Assembly (NCBI RefSeq): GCF_031679605.1
Contig: NZ_CP117522.1
Coordinates: forward strand, 4,650,001 to 4,714,000
DNA: 64,000 nt
Direction of reading: 5' to 3'
From: Streptomyces luomodiensis
Lineage (GTDB): Bacteria; Actinomycetota; Actinomycetes; Streptomycetales; Streptomycetaceae
Shown here piece after piece: positions 54,107 through 62,920 of this stretch; within the stretch, counting starts at the first letter, position 1; every line of letters starts with the position of its first letter. Below the pieces are notes generated by a model. It was not told the origin of the DNA, searched no databases, and was given only the letters and a program-made list of their open reading frames with translations. Made by a program: the position numbers and the translations under genes.

Positions 54107-54763
54107 GTGATGACCCGCGTGACCCATCGCGCACGTAACCAAGCGGGTGGGCGGGACGTTCTGCCGGGCATGATCCCCAGGGCTCACGGCGTGCGGCGGT
54201 CCGCACCGGCCGCCTTGTCACGCTGGTACGAGCGGGAGCTGGGCTGGCCGACGGCCGACAGCGATCCCGTCGAGCTGCTCACGGGGGTGGCCTTCGACGT
54301 CATCGAGCTGCCGGCCGTGGCCGGTTTCGCGATGCTGAGGCGCGTGCCGCGGACCGGTCCGGTCGCGGTGGAGGGCGCCTGGATGCGGCTTCTGGTGGCC
54401 GCCGGCTGCGCCGACGAGCTGCCGGGGCTGCTCGACTGGCTGGAGTGGGGCGGTGTGCCCCTGGACCTGAGCGCGATCGGCGCCGGAGGCCGGATCACCG
54501 CTCCCTGCCCCGCCTCCTCCTGGCCCCTGCCCCTGGCCGCCGGGACGCCCGGTGAACGGTGCCCGCAGGAGGCCGCCGTATGGCTGCGACCTCCCGACCC
54601 GAAGGGCGAGGTGGAGCCGACGCTGCCGAGGACAGGCTTCGGGGGCGATGGGGGCGCCCCCGATCTTGTGCGGCTCGTGGGTGCGGCGGCCACCGAGTGC
54701 CACCGAGCCCGATTGCTGCGCGCCCGGCCGCTGCCCAGGCAGCGGCGAGCCGGGGAAGGCTGA
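54107..54763 (+). CDS. Bifunctional primase/polymerase-like protein, clpC-lsr2 region type
   Basis: 218 residues, start uncertain (GTG 54107, ATG 54110 or ATG 54170). Recognisable segments are DPVELLTGVAFDVIELPAVA, GPVAVEGAWMRLLVAAGCADELPGLLDWLEWGGVPLDLSAIG (as two stretches) and EAAVWLRPPDP with GGDGGAPDLVRLVGAAATECHR. These resemble Streptomyces proteins annotated as primase/polymerase N-terminal-like located between clpC and lsr2. Catalytic Asp/Glu residues of primases are not obvious, so function is unproven. No membrane segment. Confidence 0.7.
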   Translation: MMTRVTHRARNQAGGRDVLPGMIPRAHGVRRSAPAALSRWYERELGWPTADSDPVELLTGVAFDVIELPAVAGFAMLRRVPRTGPVAVEGAWMRLLVAAGCADELPGLLDWLEWGGVPLDLSAIGAGGRITAPCPASSWPLPLAAGTPGERCPQEAAVWLRPPDPKGEVEPTLPRTGFGGDGGAPDLVRLVGAAATECHRARLLRARPLPRQRRAGEG

Positions 54764-54768
54764 CGCGC

Positions 54769-55104
54769 TCAGCCGTTGGCCTTCTCGTACGCCTCACGAA
54801 CGGTCGCCGGGACACGGCCGCGGTCGTTGACCTCGTAGCCGTTCTCCTTCGCCCAGGCGCGGATCTTCGCGGTGTCCTGGCTGCCGCCCGACGCCACGCG
54901 CGTCTTGCCGCGGCCGCCGGAGGCCCGGCCACCGGTGCGCCGGCCGCCCTTGGTGTAGGGCTCCAGGGCGTCACGGAGCTTGTCCGCGTTGGCGGTGGTG
55001 AGGTCGATCTCGTAGCTCTTGCCGTCCAGCGCGAACGTCACGGTCTCGTCCGCCTCGCCGCCGTCGAGGTCGTCGACAAGAAGGACCTGAACCTTCTGTG
55101 CCAT
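54769..55104 (-). CDS. lsr2: Lsr2-family nucleoid-associated protein
   Basis: 111 residues. H-NS-like xenogeneic silencer that bridges AT-rich DNA. The N-terminal dimerisation domain (QVLLVDDLDGGEADETVTFALDGKSYEIDL) is followed by a basic Gly/Arg linker (TKGGRRTGGRASGGRGKTR) and the DNA-binding domain with the AT-hook-like RGR in NDRGRVPATVREAY. Full length. It is convergent with the primase-like gene (5-nt gap between stops). The 221-nt upstream region to 55325 is relatively AT-rich, with poly-A/C stretches, consistent with autoregulation. Confidence 0.96.
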   Translation of the reverse strand: MAQKVQVLLVDDLDGGEADETVTFALDGKSYEIDLTTANADKLRDALEPYTKGGRRTGGRASGGRGKTRVASGGSQDTAKIRAWAKENGYEVNDRGRVPATVREAYEKANG

Positions 55105-55325
55105 GGGGTTCCTTTCAGGGAAAACCGGGGGGCTCGGGGCGCGGCCTTAGCCGCTGATGACTCACCCCCCAGGTAATTACACTACGGGAGAATAGGAAAC
55201 CGCTTTTCCCGGAAAAACACAAACCCCCCGGGAAGGTTCGACCGATCGACCAAGCGGGAAGGCTCATGGAAGGCGATGTTCCGGAGCTATGTGATAGGGG
55301 AGCGATTCGGACATAGGGCCCGCGA

Positions 55326-55847
55326 TCACAGTTGCAGAAGCATCCGGCTGTTGCCAAGGGTGTTCGGCTTCACCCGTTCGAGACCAAGGAACTCGGCGAC
55401 GCCCTCGTCATAGGAACGCAGGAGCTCGCTGTAGACATCGCCGTCGACCGGCGTCTCGCCGATCTCCACGAAGCCGTGCTTGGTGAAGAAGTCGACTTCG
55501 AAGGTGAGGCAGAAAATGCGCCGCACGCCCAGCCAGCGGGCCGTCTGCAACAGCTTGTCGAGCACCACGTGGCCTACGCCGCTGCCCTTGAGAGACCGAT
55601 CGACGGCGAGAGTGCGCACCTCCGCGAGGTCTTCCCACATGACGTGCAGCGCGCCGCAGCCAATGACCTCACCGTCCTCGTCGCGCTCGGCGACCCAGAA
55701 CTCCTGGATGTCCTCGTAAAGCGTCACGGTGGCTTTGTCGAGCAGGATGCCATCGGCCACGTAGGAGTCGATGAGCCGGCGCACCGCCCGTACATCGCTG
55801 GTCCGGGCACGGCGGACGGTGACTACTTTTGATAGTGCTGAGGACAT
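55326..55847 (-). CDS. argA: Amino-acid N-acetyltransferase (ArgA-like GNAT)
   Basis: 173 residues. Short actinobacterial N-acetylglutamate synthase: acetyl-CoA + glutamate, first step of arginine synthesis. Motifs: RRARTSDVRAVRRLIDSYVADG, YEDIQEFWVAERDEDGEVIG, GCGALHVMWEDLAEVRTLAVD, and the acetyl-CoA loop in RSLKGSGVGHVVLDKLLQTA; it ends with FFTKHGFVEIGE. Gap to the BlaI gene is 22 nt, so co-transcription is plausible. Substrate is inferred from family likeness. Confidence 0.88.
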   Translation of the reverse strand: MSSALSKVVTVRRARTSDVRAVRRLIDSYVADGILLDKATVTLYEDIQEFWVAERDEDGEVIGCGALHVMWEDLAEVRTLAVDRSLKGSGVGHVVLDKLLQTARWLGVRRIFCLTFEVDFFTKHGFVEIGETPVDGDVYSELLRSYDEGVAEFLGLERVKPNTLGNSRMLLQL

Positions 55848-55869
55848 GACCGGACGCTATCGCCCCGGG

Positions 55870-56265
55870 TCATCGCCCCGACTCACCGGGGCTCTCCCCC
55901 GGCTCCCCCAGTTGTGCGACGCGCATGGCATCCCGTAGTGCGTCGCGCTGCTCTTCGGACATCATCCCGAAGAACGCGACGAGGGCGGCCGCGGGGTTGT
56001 CACTGGCCGACCACGCTTCGTTCATCAGTGCGGCCGAGTAGGCGGCGCGGGTGGAGACCGCCGCATATCGATAGGCGCGGCCTTCCACCTCCCGGCGCAG
56101 CCAGCCCTTGTGATGGAGGTTGTCCATTACGGTCATGACCGTGGTGTAGGCGATCGAGCGTTCCCGCTGAAGGTCTTCCAGGACTTCCCGGACCGTGACC
56201 GGGCGGTTCCACTTCCACACCCGCGTCATGACCGCGTCTTCGAGATCTCCCAATGGCCTAGGCAC
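55870..56265 (-). CDS. BlaI/MecI-family transcriptional repressor
   Basis: 131 residues from GTG 56265 (PRPLGDLEDAVMTRVWKW). Winged helix: NRPVTVREVLEDLQRERSIA, YTTVMTVMDNLHHKGWLRRE, VEGRAYRYAAV, and a C-terminal dimerisation helix (ALVAFFGMMSEEQRDAL). Usually partnered by a BlaR1-type M56 membrane protease, which is not in the window. The alternative ATG at 56334 would lie inside a terminator hairpin (56332-56362), which supports the later start. The start has almost no leader motif, possibly leaderless. Confidence 0.9.
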   Translation of the reverse strand: MPRPLGDLEDAVMTRVWKWNRPVTVREVLEDLQRERSIAYTTVMTVMDNLHHKGWLRREVEGRAYRYAAVSTRAAYSAALMNEAWSASDNPAAALVAFFGMMSEEQRDALRDAMRVAQLGEPGESPGESGR

Positions 56266-56331
56266 ACCGAGAATAATAGTGGGAGATGCCCTGAATGTCG
56301 GGATGTCCGGGATGTTTGCTCGGAAAAGACA

Positions 56332-56362
56332 CACGCCCCGGACGCGGTGCGTCCGGGGCGTG
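56332..56362. terminator. Perfect 14-bp hairpin
   Basis: CACGCCCCGGACGC (56332-56345), loop GGT, GCGTCCGGGGCGTG (56349-56362). It lies 70 nt past the stop of the 60-residue membrane protein gene on the minus strand and before BlaI. Confidence 0.88.
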
Positions 56363-56432
56363 GTGCGGTGTGGTCCCGTGTGCCGCGGCGTACCGCGGCG
56401 GTGCTGTGCGGGGTGGCGTCAGATCGGCTTGA

Positions 56433-56615
56433 TCAGGACGTTTCACGCGCCGAGGCCGGGCCCTCCGCCTCGGCGCGGGCCGCCAGCGCGGCGTCCACCG
56501 CGGCGTCCTCCTTGGCCTTGTTGGCGCCGCCCTGGCTCTTCACCATCGTCACGATGAGCGCGGTGAAGGCCACAGCCATCACGACGGGCGGGACCAGCGC
56601 GGAGACGTAATCCAT
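56433..56615 (-). CDS. 60-residue single-span membrane protein
   Basis: One N-terminal helix (VSALVPPVVMAVAFTALIVTMV, ~4-25) followed by a basic spot and a charged Ala/Glu/Lys tail (GANKAKEDAAVDAALAARAE). ATG 56615 with AAAGGAGG 8-15 nt upstream is a good start. Type of topology: N-out or N-in cannot be decided. No family assigned. Followed by a strong terminator, so monocistronic. Confidence 0.75.
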   Translation of the reverse strand: MDYVSALVPPVVMAVAFTALIVTMVKSQGGANKAKEDAAVDAALAARAEAEGPASARETS

Positions 56616-56843
56616 GGCTCTCGGCCTCCTTTTGCTCGAGACCACCAGGTTACGCGGCACACCGCGACCGGCCGGAGCCGGGCACCCGCCCCGGACGCGG
56701 CGGCCCGGGGGCCCGGGGGCCGGGGCGGGCGCCGGTGCGGGGATCGGCCCCGGGACCAGGCGGAACGGGCCCCGGCGACCGGCCCATGGCCCGTTCATCG
56801 GTCATCTGCCACCTGCCACCTGCCACCTGCCACCGATCACCGG

Positions 56844-57746
56844 TCAGGCGGAACGGGCCCCGGCGTCCGGGCCGAGCCTCGATTCGTGCTCCGGGGGCGG
56901 CGAGGGGCGGCGCTTGGGCGGGAAGACCTCCGCCGGCGTGGGCACCGGACGCCCTGGGCGCGGCGCCCGGCGGGCCGGCTCCCCTCGCCTCGGCTCCTCG
57001 CGGTCGCCGTGTTCCGGCGCCACGGGCTTTTTGCGCGGCGCCCGCTTCGGCTCGTCGGCCTTCTGCCCGGCCTCCAGCGCAGCGCCGCCCCACACGGCCT
57101 TCTGCCCGGCCTCCAGCGCGGCGTCCCGCCCGGCCTCCCGCACGTTCGCAGCCGCCTCCTGCGCGGCCTCTCGCGCGCTCCGAACCGCCGCTCCCCGCAC
57201 AGCCTCCTCCGCGTTCCGGGACGCCCCCTGCACGGCCTTCCCGGCCGCCGCCGAGACCCCGCCGGGCAGGGCGCGCAGCCGGGGCGCCAGAGGGCGCGTG
57301 GGCGGCTCTGCGGCGGCGCCGGCGCGCTCCGCGAGCCGGGTGCGCACGCCTCGCTCGGCGAGCCGCTCACAGTGGCTCAGCAGCGCGCGCCGGCGCGTCG
57401 CCTCACCGCCCCCGGCGGCCGACCCGCACAGCGTGCGGAGCGCGGCCAGGTCCTCGGCGAGCGGCTCGTAACCGGCCGCGAGCGCGCCCTGGAGCTGCTC
57501 GAGGTAGCCGACGGCGGCTCCGGGCAGCGCGGCGCGGTAGCGGGCTAGCTCGTCGAGCAGGAACGCTCGCAGCCGCCCGCCCTCGCGGACCGCTTCGTCC
57601 ACGGCCTCGGCGAGCCGGAGACAGTCCTGGACCTCCTCCGCCCGGTCCGGGCCGAGGGGGCCGGCAGAGGGGGTGACGGGGTGGGATTGGAGGGCGATGG
57701 CAAGGGCGCGTCGGAGCACACGCAGCTCATCCGCACTGAACGCCAT
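56844..57746 (-). CDS. Ala/Arg/Glu-rich protein of unknown function
   Basis: 300 residues from ATG 57746 (MAFSADELRVLRRALAIALQ); ATG 57776 would add 10. The first ~125 residues form a helical domain with RAEEVQDCLRLAEAVDEAVREGGRLRAFLLDELARYRAALPG in runs, VGYLEQLQGALAAGYEPLAEDL and an HCERLAERGVRTRLAERAG segment. The rest is Ala/Arg/Pro low complexity with repeats (EAGQKA x2). Homologues of the N-terminal helical part are common beside coaX and lsr2 in Streptomyces. No catalytic motif or membrane helix. It may be a scaffold protein. Confidence 0.65.
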   Translation of the reverse strand: MAFSADELRVLRRALAIALQSHPVTPSAGPLGPDRAEEVQDCLRLAEAVDEAVREGGRLRAFLLDELARYRAALPGAAVGYLEQLQGALAAGYEPLAEDLAALRTLCGSAAGGGEATRRRALLSHCERLAERGVRTRLAERAGAAAEPPTRPLAPRLRALPGGVSAAAGKAVQGASRNAEEAVRGAAVRSAREAAQEAAANVREAGRDAALEAGQKAVWGGAALEAGQKADEPKRAPRKKPVAPEHGDREEPRRGEPARRAPRPGRPVPTPAEVFPPKRRPSPPPEHESRLGPDAGARSA

Positions 57747-58171
57747 TCCGCCGCGGGATCCATATGGCGTGGGCATGGAGCGACTTTAAGTGCTAAGCGG
57801 ACAAATTTCGCTGAGCGTCGGACGGTGCGGCGCGTTGCGGGTGCCGCCGGCTCGCGGCCGCCCATTGCGCGCGCCACCTGGCCGCCATTACGGCCGCCAT
57901 ACGGGGGAGGCGTCGGCCGGGGCCGCGTCGACGCGGCCCCGGCCGAACCCGGCACCCGGGGGCGGACCGTCGCATCCGGGTGCCGGTGCATGTGGTCGAC
58001 GGCCTCTTCCGCTTGTCAATACGGAATTCGAAGTGCCGTCTTTCCCTCGATCGCTCCTTGACCCAATGGCGAAGAGCGATCGGTGCGCCTGACGAATCCA
58101 GAGCGCGGGAATTCGTTTCGGAATGCCGTCAATGCGGTCGAGCACGCAGGTGAAGAGCTGATCGCCGGTGC
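57747..58171. other. Gap between coaX and the Ala/Arg-rich gene
   Basis: 425 bases without a supported gene. It is AT-richer near 58010-58110 (TTGTCAATACGGAATTC, GGGAATTCGTTTCGGAATG) than its surroundings, which suits a promoter for the downstream minus-strand gene. A minus-strand frame at 57888-58145 lacks the third-position GC bias and was rejected. Confidence 0.4.
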
Positions 58172-58969
58172 TCAGCCGCGCGAGACGTTCCGCTCGTAGA
58201 CCAGTCTGAGGCCGATGAGAGTCAGCCAGGGCTCATGCTCATCGATCACTGAGGATTCTCCTAGCACCATGGGCGCCAGCCCGCCAGTGGCGATCACGGT
58301 GACGTCCTCCGGGTCCTGGGCCAGCTCCCGCGCCATACGGCGGACGATCCCGTCGACCTGGCCCGCGAAACCGTAGAGGATGCCGGACTGCATGGCCTCC
58401 ACCGTGTTCTTGCCGATCACGCTGCGTGGGCGGGCCAGCTCGATCTTGCGCAATTGCGCCCCGCGTACGCCCAGCGCCTCGACCGAGATCTCGATGCCCG
58501 GCGCGATCACCCCGCCCAGGTACTCACCGCGGGCGCTGACCGCGTCGAAGGTCGTCGCGGTGCCGAAGTCGACGACCACGCACGGTCCCTCGTACAGCTC
58601 GACGGCGGCCAGCGCGTTGATGATCCGGTCGGCGCCGACCTCCTTGGGGTTGTCCACCAGGATCGGCACCCCGGTCTTCACCCCCGGCTCCACCAGGACG
58701 GACGGCACATCGCCGTAATAGCGGCGGGTCACCTCGCGCAGCTCGTGGAGCACCGAGGGGACGGTGGAGCAGATGGAGATGCCCGCGATGCCGTCGCCCA
58801 GCTCCTCGCCGAGCAGCGGGTGCATGCCCATCAGGCCCTGGAGCAGGACGGCGAGTTCATCGGCGGTGCGGCGGGCGTCGGTGGAGATCCGCCAGTGCTC
58901 GATGATCTCGTCGCCGTCGAAGAGGCCCAGCACGGTATGGGTGTTACCGACGTCGATGGTCAGCAGCAT
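58172..58969 (-). CDS. coaX: Type III pantothenate kinase
   Basis: First step of CoA synthesis, feedback-resistant and cofactor (monovalent cation)-dependent. 265 residues. Motifs: MLLTIDVGNTHTVLGLFDGD (phosphate 1), GADRIINALAAVELY, VVDFGTATTFDAVS (catalytic Asp), GGVIAPGIEISVEALGVRGAQL, IGKNTVEAMQSGILYGF. ATG 58969 fits family length. It is next to nadC on the same strand (107-nt gap), joining CoA and NAD synthesis genes. A 34-bp copy of its 5' end lies in that gap. Confidence 0.96.
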   Translation of the reverse strand: MLLTIDVGNTHTVLGLFDGDEIIEHWRISTDARRTADELAVLLQGLMGMHPLLGEELGDGIAGISICSTVPSVLHELREVTRRYYGDVPSVLVEPGVKTGVPILVDNPKEVGADRIINALAAVELYEGPCVVVDFGTATTFDAVSARGEYLGGVIAPGIEISVEALGVRGAQLRKIELARPRSVIGKNTVEAMQSGILYGFAGQVDGIVRRMARELAQDPEDVTVIATGGLAPMVLGESSVIDEHEPWLTLIGLRLVYERNVSRG

Positions 58970-58972
58970 GGG
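58939..58972. repeat. Direct repeat, true coaX 5' end
   Basis: 34 nt containing the coaX start codon and first ten codons, repeated at 59043-59076 with one difference. Confidence 0.85.
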
Positions 58973-59042
58973 CGGCACCGCTTCCGGGCGGACTCACGGC
59001 CGAGGTCCGGCCCTGGGGTGGTGGGTGGGGCGACGGGCGGGC

Positions 59043-59076
59043 GGGTGTTACCGACGTCGATGGACAGCAGCATGGG
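59043..59076 (-). pseudogene. Duplicated coaX 5' end
   Basis: 33 of 34 nt equal to 58939-58972. On the minus strand it reads MLLSIDVGNT (Ser for Thr), then leaves homology. It begins 1 nt past the nadC stop. A ribosome could initiate here but the frame continues only into non-coaX sequence. Confidence 0.8.
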
Positions 59077-60117
59077 TCAGCTCACCTCGGCCTCGCGCAG
59101 GTCCAGGCCGATGTCCAGGATCGGGGAGGAGTGGGTGAGCGCCCCGACCGCCAGATAGTCGACGCCCGTCTCGGCGTACGTACGGGCGCCCGCGAGCGTC
59201 AGCCGGCCCGAGGACTCCAGGGCGGCGCGCCCGGCGACCAGCTCGACGGCCTCGCGGGTGCGCTCCGGGGTGAAGTTGTCCAGCAGGATCAGATCCGCGC
59301 CCGCCTCCAGGACCGGCGGGATCTGGTCGAGGGTGTCGACCTCCACCTCGATCGGCACATCCGGGAACTCGGCCCGCACCGCGCCGAACGCCTCCGCGAC
59401 GCCGCCCGCCGCGATCACGTGGTTGTCCTTGACCAGCGCGGCGTCCGAGAGCGACATCCGGTGGTTGACGCCGCCGCCGCAGCGCACCGCGTACTTCTCC
59501 AGGGCACGCAGCCCCGGGGTGGTCTTACGGGTGTCCCGGACCCTGGTCTTCGTCCCCTCCAGGGCGTCGGCCCACGCGCGGGTCGCGGTGGCGATACCGG
59601 AGAGGCGGCACAGGAGGTTGAGCGCGCTGCGCTCGCCGGTGAGCAGATCGCGGGTGCGGGTGCGGACGCTGAGCAGCTTCTGGCCGGCCACCACCCGGTC
59701 GCCGTCCTCGACATGCCGCTCGACCTCGAAGGCGTCCGTGCAGACGACGGACAGGATCGCCTCGGCGATCCGCAGCCCCGCGACGGTGCCCGCCTCACGG
59801 GCCGTGAAGTCGCCGGTGGCGAAGGCGTCCTCGGGGACGGTGGCCACGGTGGTGACGTCCACGCCCTGGTCGAGGTCCTCCTCGATGGCCATGTGCGCGA
59901 TGTCCTCGACCTGGACGGGGTCGAGTCCGGCGGCGACCAGCAGCGCGGCGAGATCGGGGTCCAGACCGCACTCCATCGGGTCGAGCCCATAGCCGTCGGC
60001 GTCGTCCCCGCCGCAGCCGCAGGCGTCACCGCAGCCCGACCCCTCACCGGGGCGGCCGATCTGCAACAGCGGCAGGGCCACTGGTGGCTGACGGTCTTCG
60101 GAGGTGCTGCTGCTCAC
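59077..60117 (-). CDS. nadC: Nicotinate-nucleotide pyrophosphorylase (carboxylating)
   Basis: Quinolinate + PRPP to nicotinate mononucleotide. 346 residues from GTG 60117, whose GTGA overlaps the nadB stop. QPRTase N-domain: VEDIAHMAIEEDLDQGVDVTT. C-domain barrel: GERSALNLLCRLSGIATATRAW, RDTRKTTPGLRALEKYAVRCGGG (PRPP/quinolinate Arg, Lys), NHRMSLSDAALVKDNHVIAAGG, EVEVDTLDQI, LLDNFTPE. Odd point: an N-terminal extension of ~50 residues with four cysteines (GCGDACGCGG and MECG), absent from typical NadC, perhaps metal-binding. Confidence 0.95.
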   Translation of the reverse strand: MSSSTSEDRQPPVALPLLQIGRPGEGSGCGDACGCGGDDADGYGLDPMECGLDPDLAALLVAAGLDPVQVEDIAHMAIEEDLDQGVDVTTVATVPEDAFATGDFTAREAGTVAGLRIAEAILSVVCTDAFEVERHVEDGDRVVAGQKLLSVRTRTRDLLTGERSALNLLCRLSGIATATRAWADALEGTKTRVRDTRKTTPGLRALEKYAVRCGGGVNHRMSLSDAALVKDNHVIAAGGVAEAFGAVRAEFPDVPIEVEVDTLDQIPPVLEAGADLILLDNFTPERTREAVELVAGRAALESSGRLTLAGARTYAETGVDYLAVGALTHSSPILDIGLDLREAEVS

Positions 60118-61952
60118 GGGCGGGACTCCGTCTCGGTTCGAGGGGTGATCGGTGGGGGGAACGCTTCGGAGTCCGTGGCACGGACATCCAGGGCGCCGTC
60201 CGGGCGGAGGGTGACCAGGAGGTGGCGGCGCCAGGCGGCGTCGTCCCGCTCGGGGCGGTCCTCGCGCCAGTGGCAGCCGCGGGTCTCCTCGCGGCGGAGC
60301 GCGGCGGCGACCAGGACGCGGGCGACGAGATGGAGGTTGGTGGCCTCCCAGGTCTCGACCCCGGGCTCGGCCGTCTTGCCGTCGCGCCGCAGCTCCTCCG
60401 CGGCGTCGTCGTGCACCCGGTCCAGCCGGTCGGCGGCACGGGCCAGGCTCTCGGCGGAGCGGAGGACTCCGGCGCCGTGGGTCATGATGTGCTGGATCTC
60501 GTAGCGGGACTCGGAGGCGAGCAGGGGCGGGCCACCGGCGTCCGGGGCGGGACGCGCGGGCGCTGCGGTCCCGGCGGACCGGGGCCCGGCGGCGGCGTGC
60601 TCCGGGCCGCGTCCCGCGAGGTCCTCCGCGCCGCCTGCTGCGATGTCGTCCGCGGGGTCCTCCGCGCTGCGTCCCGCGATGTCGTCCGCGATGCGCTCCG
60701 CGAAGACCAGGCCCTCCAGCAGGGAGTTGGAGGCCAGGCGGTTGGCGCCGTGGACGCCGGTGCAGGCGACCTCCCCGCAGGCGTAGAGGCCGGGGACGGT
60801 GGTACGGCCGCGCAGATCGGTGCGGACCCCGCCGCTCGCGTAGTGCGCGGCGGGGGCGACCGGGATGGGCTCGGTCACCGGGTCGATGCCGTGCGCGCGG
60901 CAGGCGGCGAGGATGGTCGGGAAGCGCCGCTCCCACATCCGGGCGCCGAAGTGGCGGGCGTCCAGGTACATGTGCTCGGCGCCTCGCTCCCGCATCCGGC
61001 GCATGATGCCCTTGGCGACGATGTCCCGGGGCGCCAGCTCGGCCAGCTCGTGCTGCCCCCGCATGAAGCGCACCCCGTCGGCGTCGACGAGATACGCGCC
61101 CTCGCCCCGCACCGCCTCCGAGACCAGCGGCTGCTGGCCCTCCGCCTCCGGGCCCAGCCACAGCACCGTGGGGTGGAACTGCACGAACTCCAGATCGCTG
61201 ACCTCGGCCCCCGCGCGCAGCGCGAGCGCGACCCCGTCACCGGTGGAGACGGCGGGGTTGGTGGTCGCGGAGAAGATCTGGCCCATACCGCCCGTGGCGA
61301 GGACGACCGCGTCCGCGCGCACCGCGCCCACGCCGTCCCGCCGGCCCTCGCCCATGACGTGCAGGGTGACCCCGGCCGCCCGGCCGGAGCCGTCCTTGAG
61401 CAGGTCGAGCACCAGGGCGTTCTCCACGGTGTCGATACCGGCCGCGCGCACCGCCTCGACCAGGGCCCGGGAGATCTCCGCGCCGGTCGCGTCGCCGCCC
61501 GCGTGGGCGATCCGGCGGCGGTGGTGGCCGCCTTCGCGGGTCAGCAGGATCTCGCCGGTGTGGTCGTCGGCGTCGAAGCGGGCGCCGGTGGTGATCAGCC
61601 GGCGCACCGCGTCGGGCCCCTCGGTGACCAGCGTCCGTACGGCCCGCTCGTCGCAGAGCCCGGCGCCGGCGACCAGGGTGTCGTCCAGATGCTGCTCGGG
61701 GGTGTCGCCCTCGCCGAGGGCGGCGGCTATGCCGCCCTGGGCCCAGCGCGTGGAGCCGTCGTCCAGCCGGGCCTTGGTGACCACGGTGACCTTGGCCCCG
61801 GCCGCGGCGCAGCGCAGGGCGACGGTCAGCCCGGCGACACCGGAGCCGACCACCACGACATCGGCCTCGATGGCCCAGCCGGGGGCGGGGGCGCGCAGCG
61901 CGAGGGCGGGCGCCGCGGCGTCGGCCGCCGGCCGCCCGGTCGGGCGGCTCAT
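60114..61952 (-). CDS. nadB: L-aspartate oxidase
   Basis: FAD enzyme converting aspartate to iminoaspartate for NAD synthesis. 612 residues from ATG 61952. FAD site [20 protein letters not shown] (~30-49); active-site region [18 protein letters not shown] (His, Arg); [55 protein letters not shown] low-complexity insert (~430-480, [20 protein letters not shown]) precedes the helical C-domain. It overlaps panC upstream by 4 nt and nadC by 4 nt. NadA is not in the window. Confidence 0.95.
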   Translation of the reverse strand: MSRPTGRPAADAAAPALALRAPAPGWAIEADVVVVGSGVAGLTVALRCAAAGAKVTVVTKARLDDGSTRWAQGGIAAALGEGDTPEQHLDDTLVAGAGLCDERAVRTLVTEGPDAVRRLITTGARFDADDHTGEILLTREGGHHRRRIAHAGGDATGAEISRALVEAVRAAGIDTVENALVLDLLKDGSGRAAGVTLHVMGEGRRDGVGAVRADAVVLATGGMGQIFSATTNPAVSTGDGVALALRAGAEVSDLEFVQFHPTVLWLGPEAEGQQPLVSEAVRGEGAYLVDADGVRFMRGQHELAELAPRDIVAKGIMRRMRERGAEHMYLDARHFGARMWERRFPTILAACRAHGIDPVTEPIPVAPAAHYASGGVRTDLRGRTTVPGLYACGEVACTGVHGANRLASNSLLEGLVFAERIADDIAGRSAEDPADDIAAGGAEDLAGRGPEHAAAGPRSAGTAAPARPAPDAGGPPLLASESRYEIQHIMTHGAGVLRSAESLARAADRLDRVHDDAAEELRRDGKTAEPGVETWEATNLHLVARVLVAAALRREETRGCHWREDRPERDDAAWRRHLLVTLRPDGALDVRATDSEAFPPPITPRTETESRP

Positions 61953-62920
61953 CGGGCGGCTCCGATCCACAGGCGGATGTTGTCGATCAGGCGGGTGGCG
62001 CCGACCTTGGCCGCGACGGCCAGCACGGCCTCGCCGGTGTGCCCGTCGGAGACCTCGGTGAAGTCGGCGGGGTCGACCAGGGCCAGATAGTCGAGGACGA
62101 GCGGCGGTTCGAGCGTGGCCGCCTCGTCGAGCACCGCGCGCGCCGCGGACCGCACCGCGTCGGGGGACGCGACCCGTATCAGCTCGTGCTCCTCGGCGTC
62201 GGCCGGGGCCTCCCCGGCCGCCAGCAGCCCCGCGTCCCGCCCCGCGAACAGCGCCCGGGACAGGGCCAGCGCGGTGTCCCGCTCCTGGGCGGACAGATAG
62301 CGGTTCCGGCTGGAGAGGGCCAGGCCGTCGCCCTCCCGGACGGTGGGGACGCCGACGATCTCGACCGGGAAGTTCAGGTCGCGCGCCATCCGGCGGACCA
62401 GCGCCAGCTGCTGGGCGTCCTTCTCGCCGAAGAAGGCGACATCGGGGCGGGTGATGTGGAGCAGCTTGGCGACGACGGTGAGCATCCCGTCGAAGTGACC
62501 GGGCCGCGACGCGCCCTCATAGCCCTCGCCCATGGGGCCGGCGGCCATCCGGATGCGCGGCTCCCCGTCCGGGTACACCTCCTCGCCGGCCGGGGCGAAG
62601 ACGATGTCCGCGCCCGCCGCGGCCGCGACCTTGAGGTCGGCGTCCAGGGTGCGCGGATAGCGGTCGAGGTCCTCGCCCGCGCCGAACTGGAGCGGGTTGA
62701 CGAAGACGGTGACGGTCACCAGGCCCTTGGCGCCCACCCGGGCGCGGGCGGCGCGGATGAGCGAGGCGTGCCCGTCGTGCAGCGCGCCCATGGTCATCAC
62801 GACGGCCGTGCGCCCCGGCACGGCGAAGTGGGCGAGCGCCGCGTCCAGCTCCGAGCGATGACGGAACAGCTCCACATCCGGCTCCCCGGGAAGCGCCTTG
62901 GTCCACAGCTTCGGGCTCAT
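61949..62920 (-). CDS. panC: Pantothenate synthetase
   Basis: ATP-dependent condensation of pantoate and beta-alanine. 323 residues from ATG 62920 ([10 protein letters not shown]). HIGH-like motif in [57 protein letters not shown] (KMSKS-like partner loop [10 protein letters not shown] further on). Full length, with C-terminal [15 protein letters not shown] overlaps on both sides (DUF2520 gene upstream, nadB downstream), so it is the second gene of a four-gene coupled run. Confidence 0.96.
   Translation of the reverse strand: MSPKLWTKALPGEPDVELFRHRSELDAALAHFAVPGRTAVVMTMGALHDGHASLIRAARARVGAKGLVTVTVFVNPLQFGAGEDLDRYPRTLDADLKVAAAAGADIVFAPAGEEVYPDGEPRIRMAAGPMGEGYEGASRPGHFDGMLTVVAKLLHITRPDVAFFGEKDAQQLALVRRMARDLNFPVEIVGVPTVREGDGLALSSRNRYLSAQERDTALALSRALFAGRDAGLLAAGEAPADAEEHELIRVASPDAVRSAARAVLDEAATLEPPLVLDYLALVDPADFTEVSDGHTGEAVLAVAAKVGATRLIDNIRLWIGAAR

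Noticed and set aside
57888..58145. 85-codon minus-strand frame after coaX
   Set aside because: Third positions show no GC bias and the end is low complexity; more likely promoter DNA.
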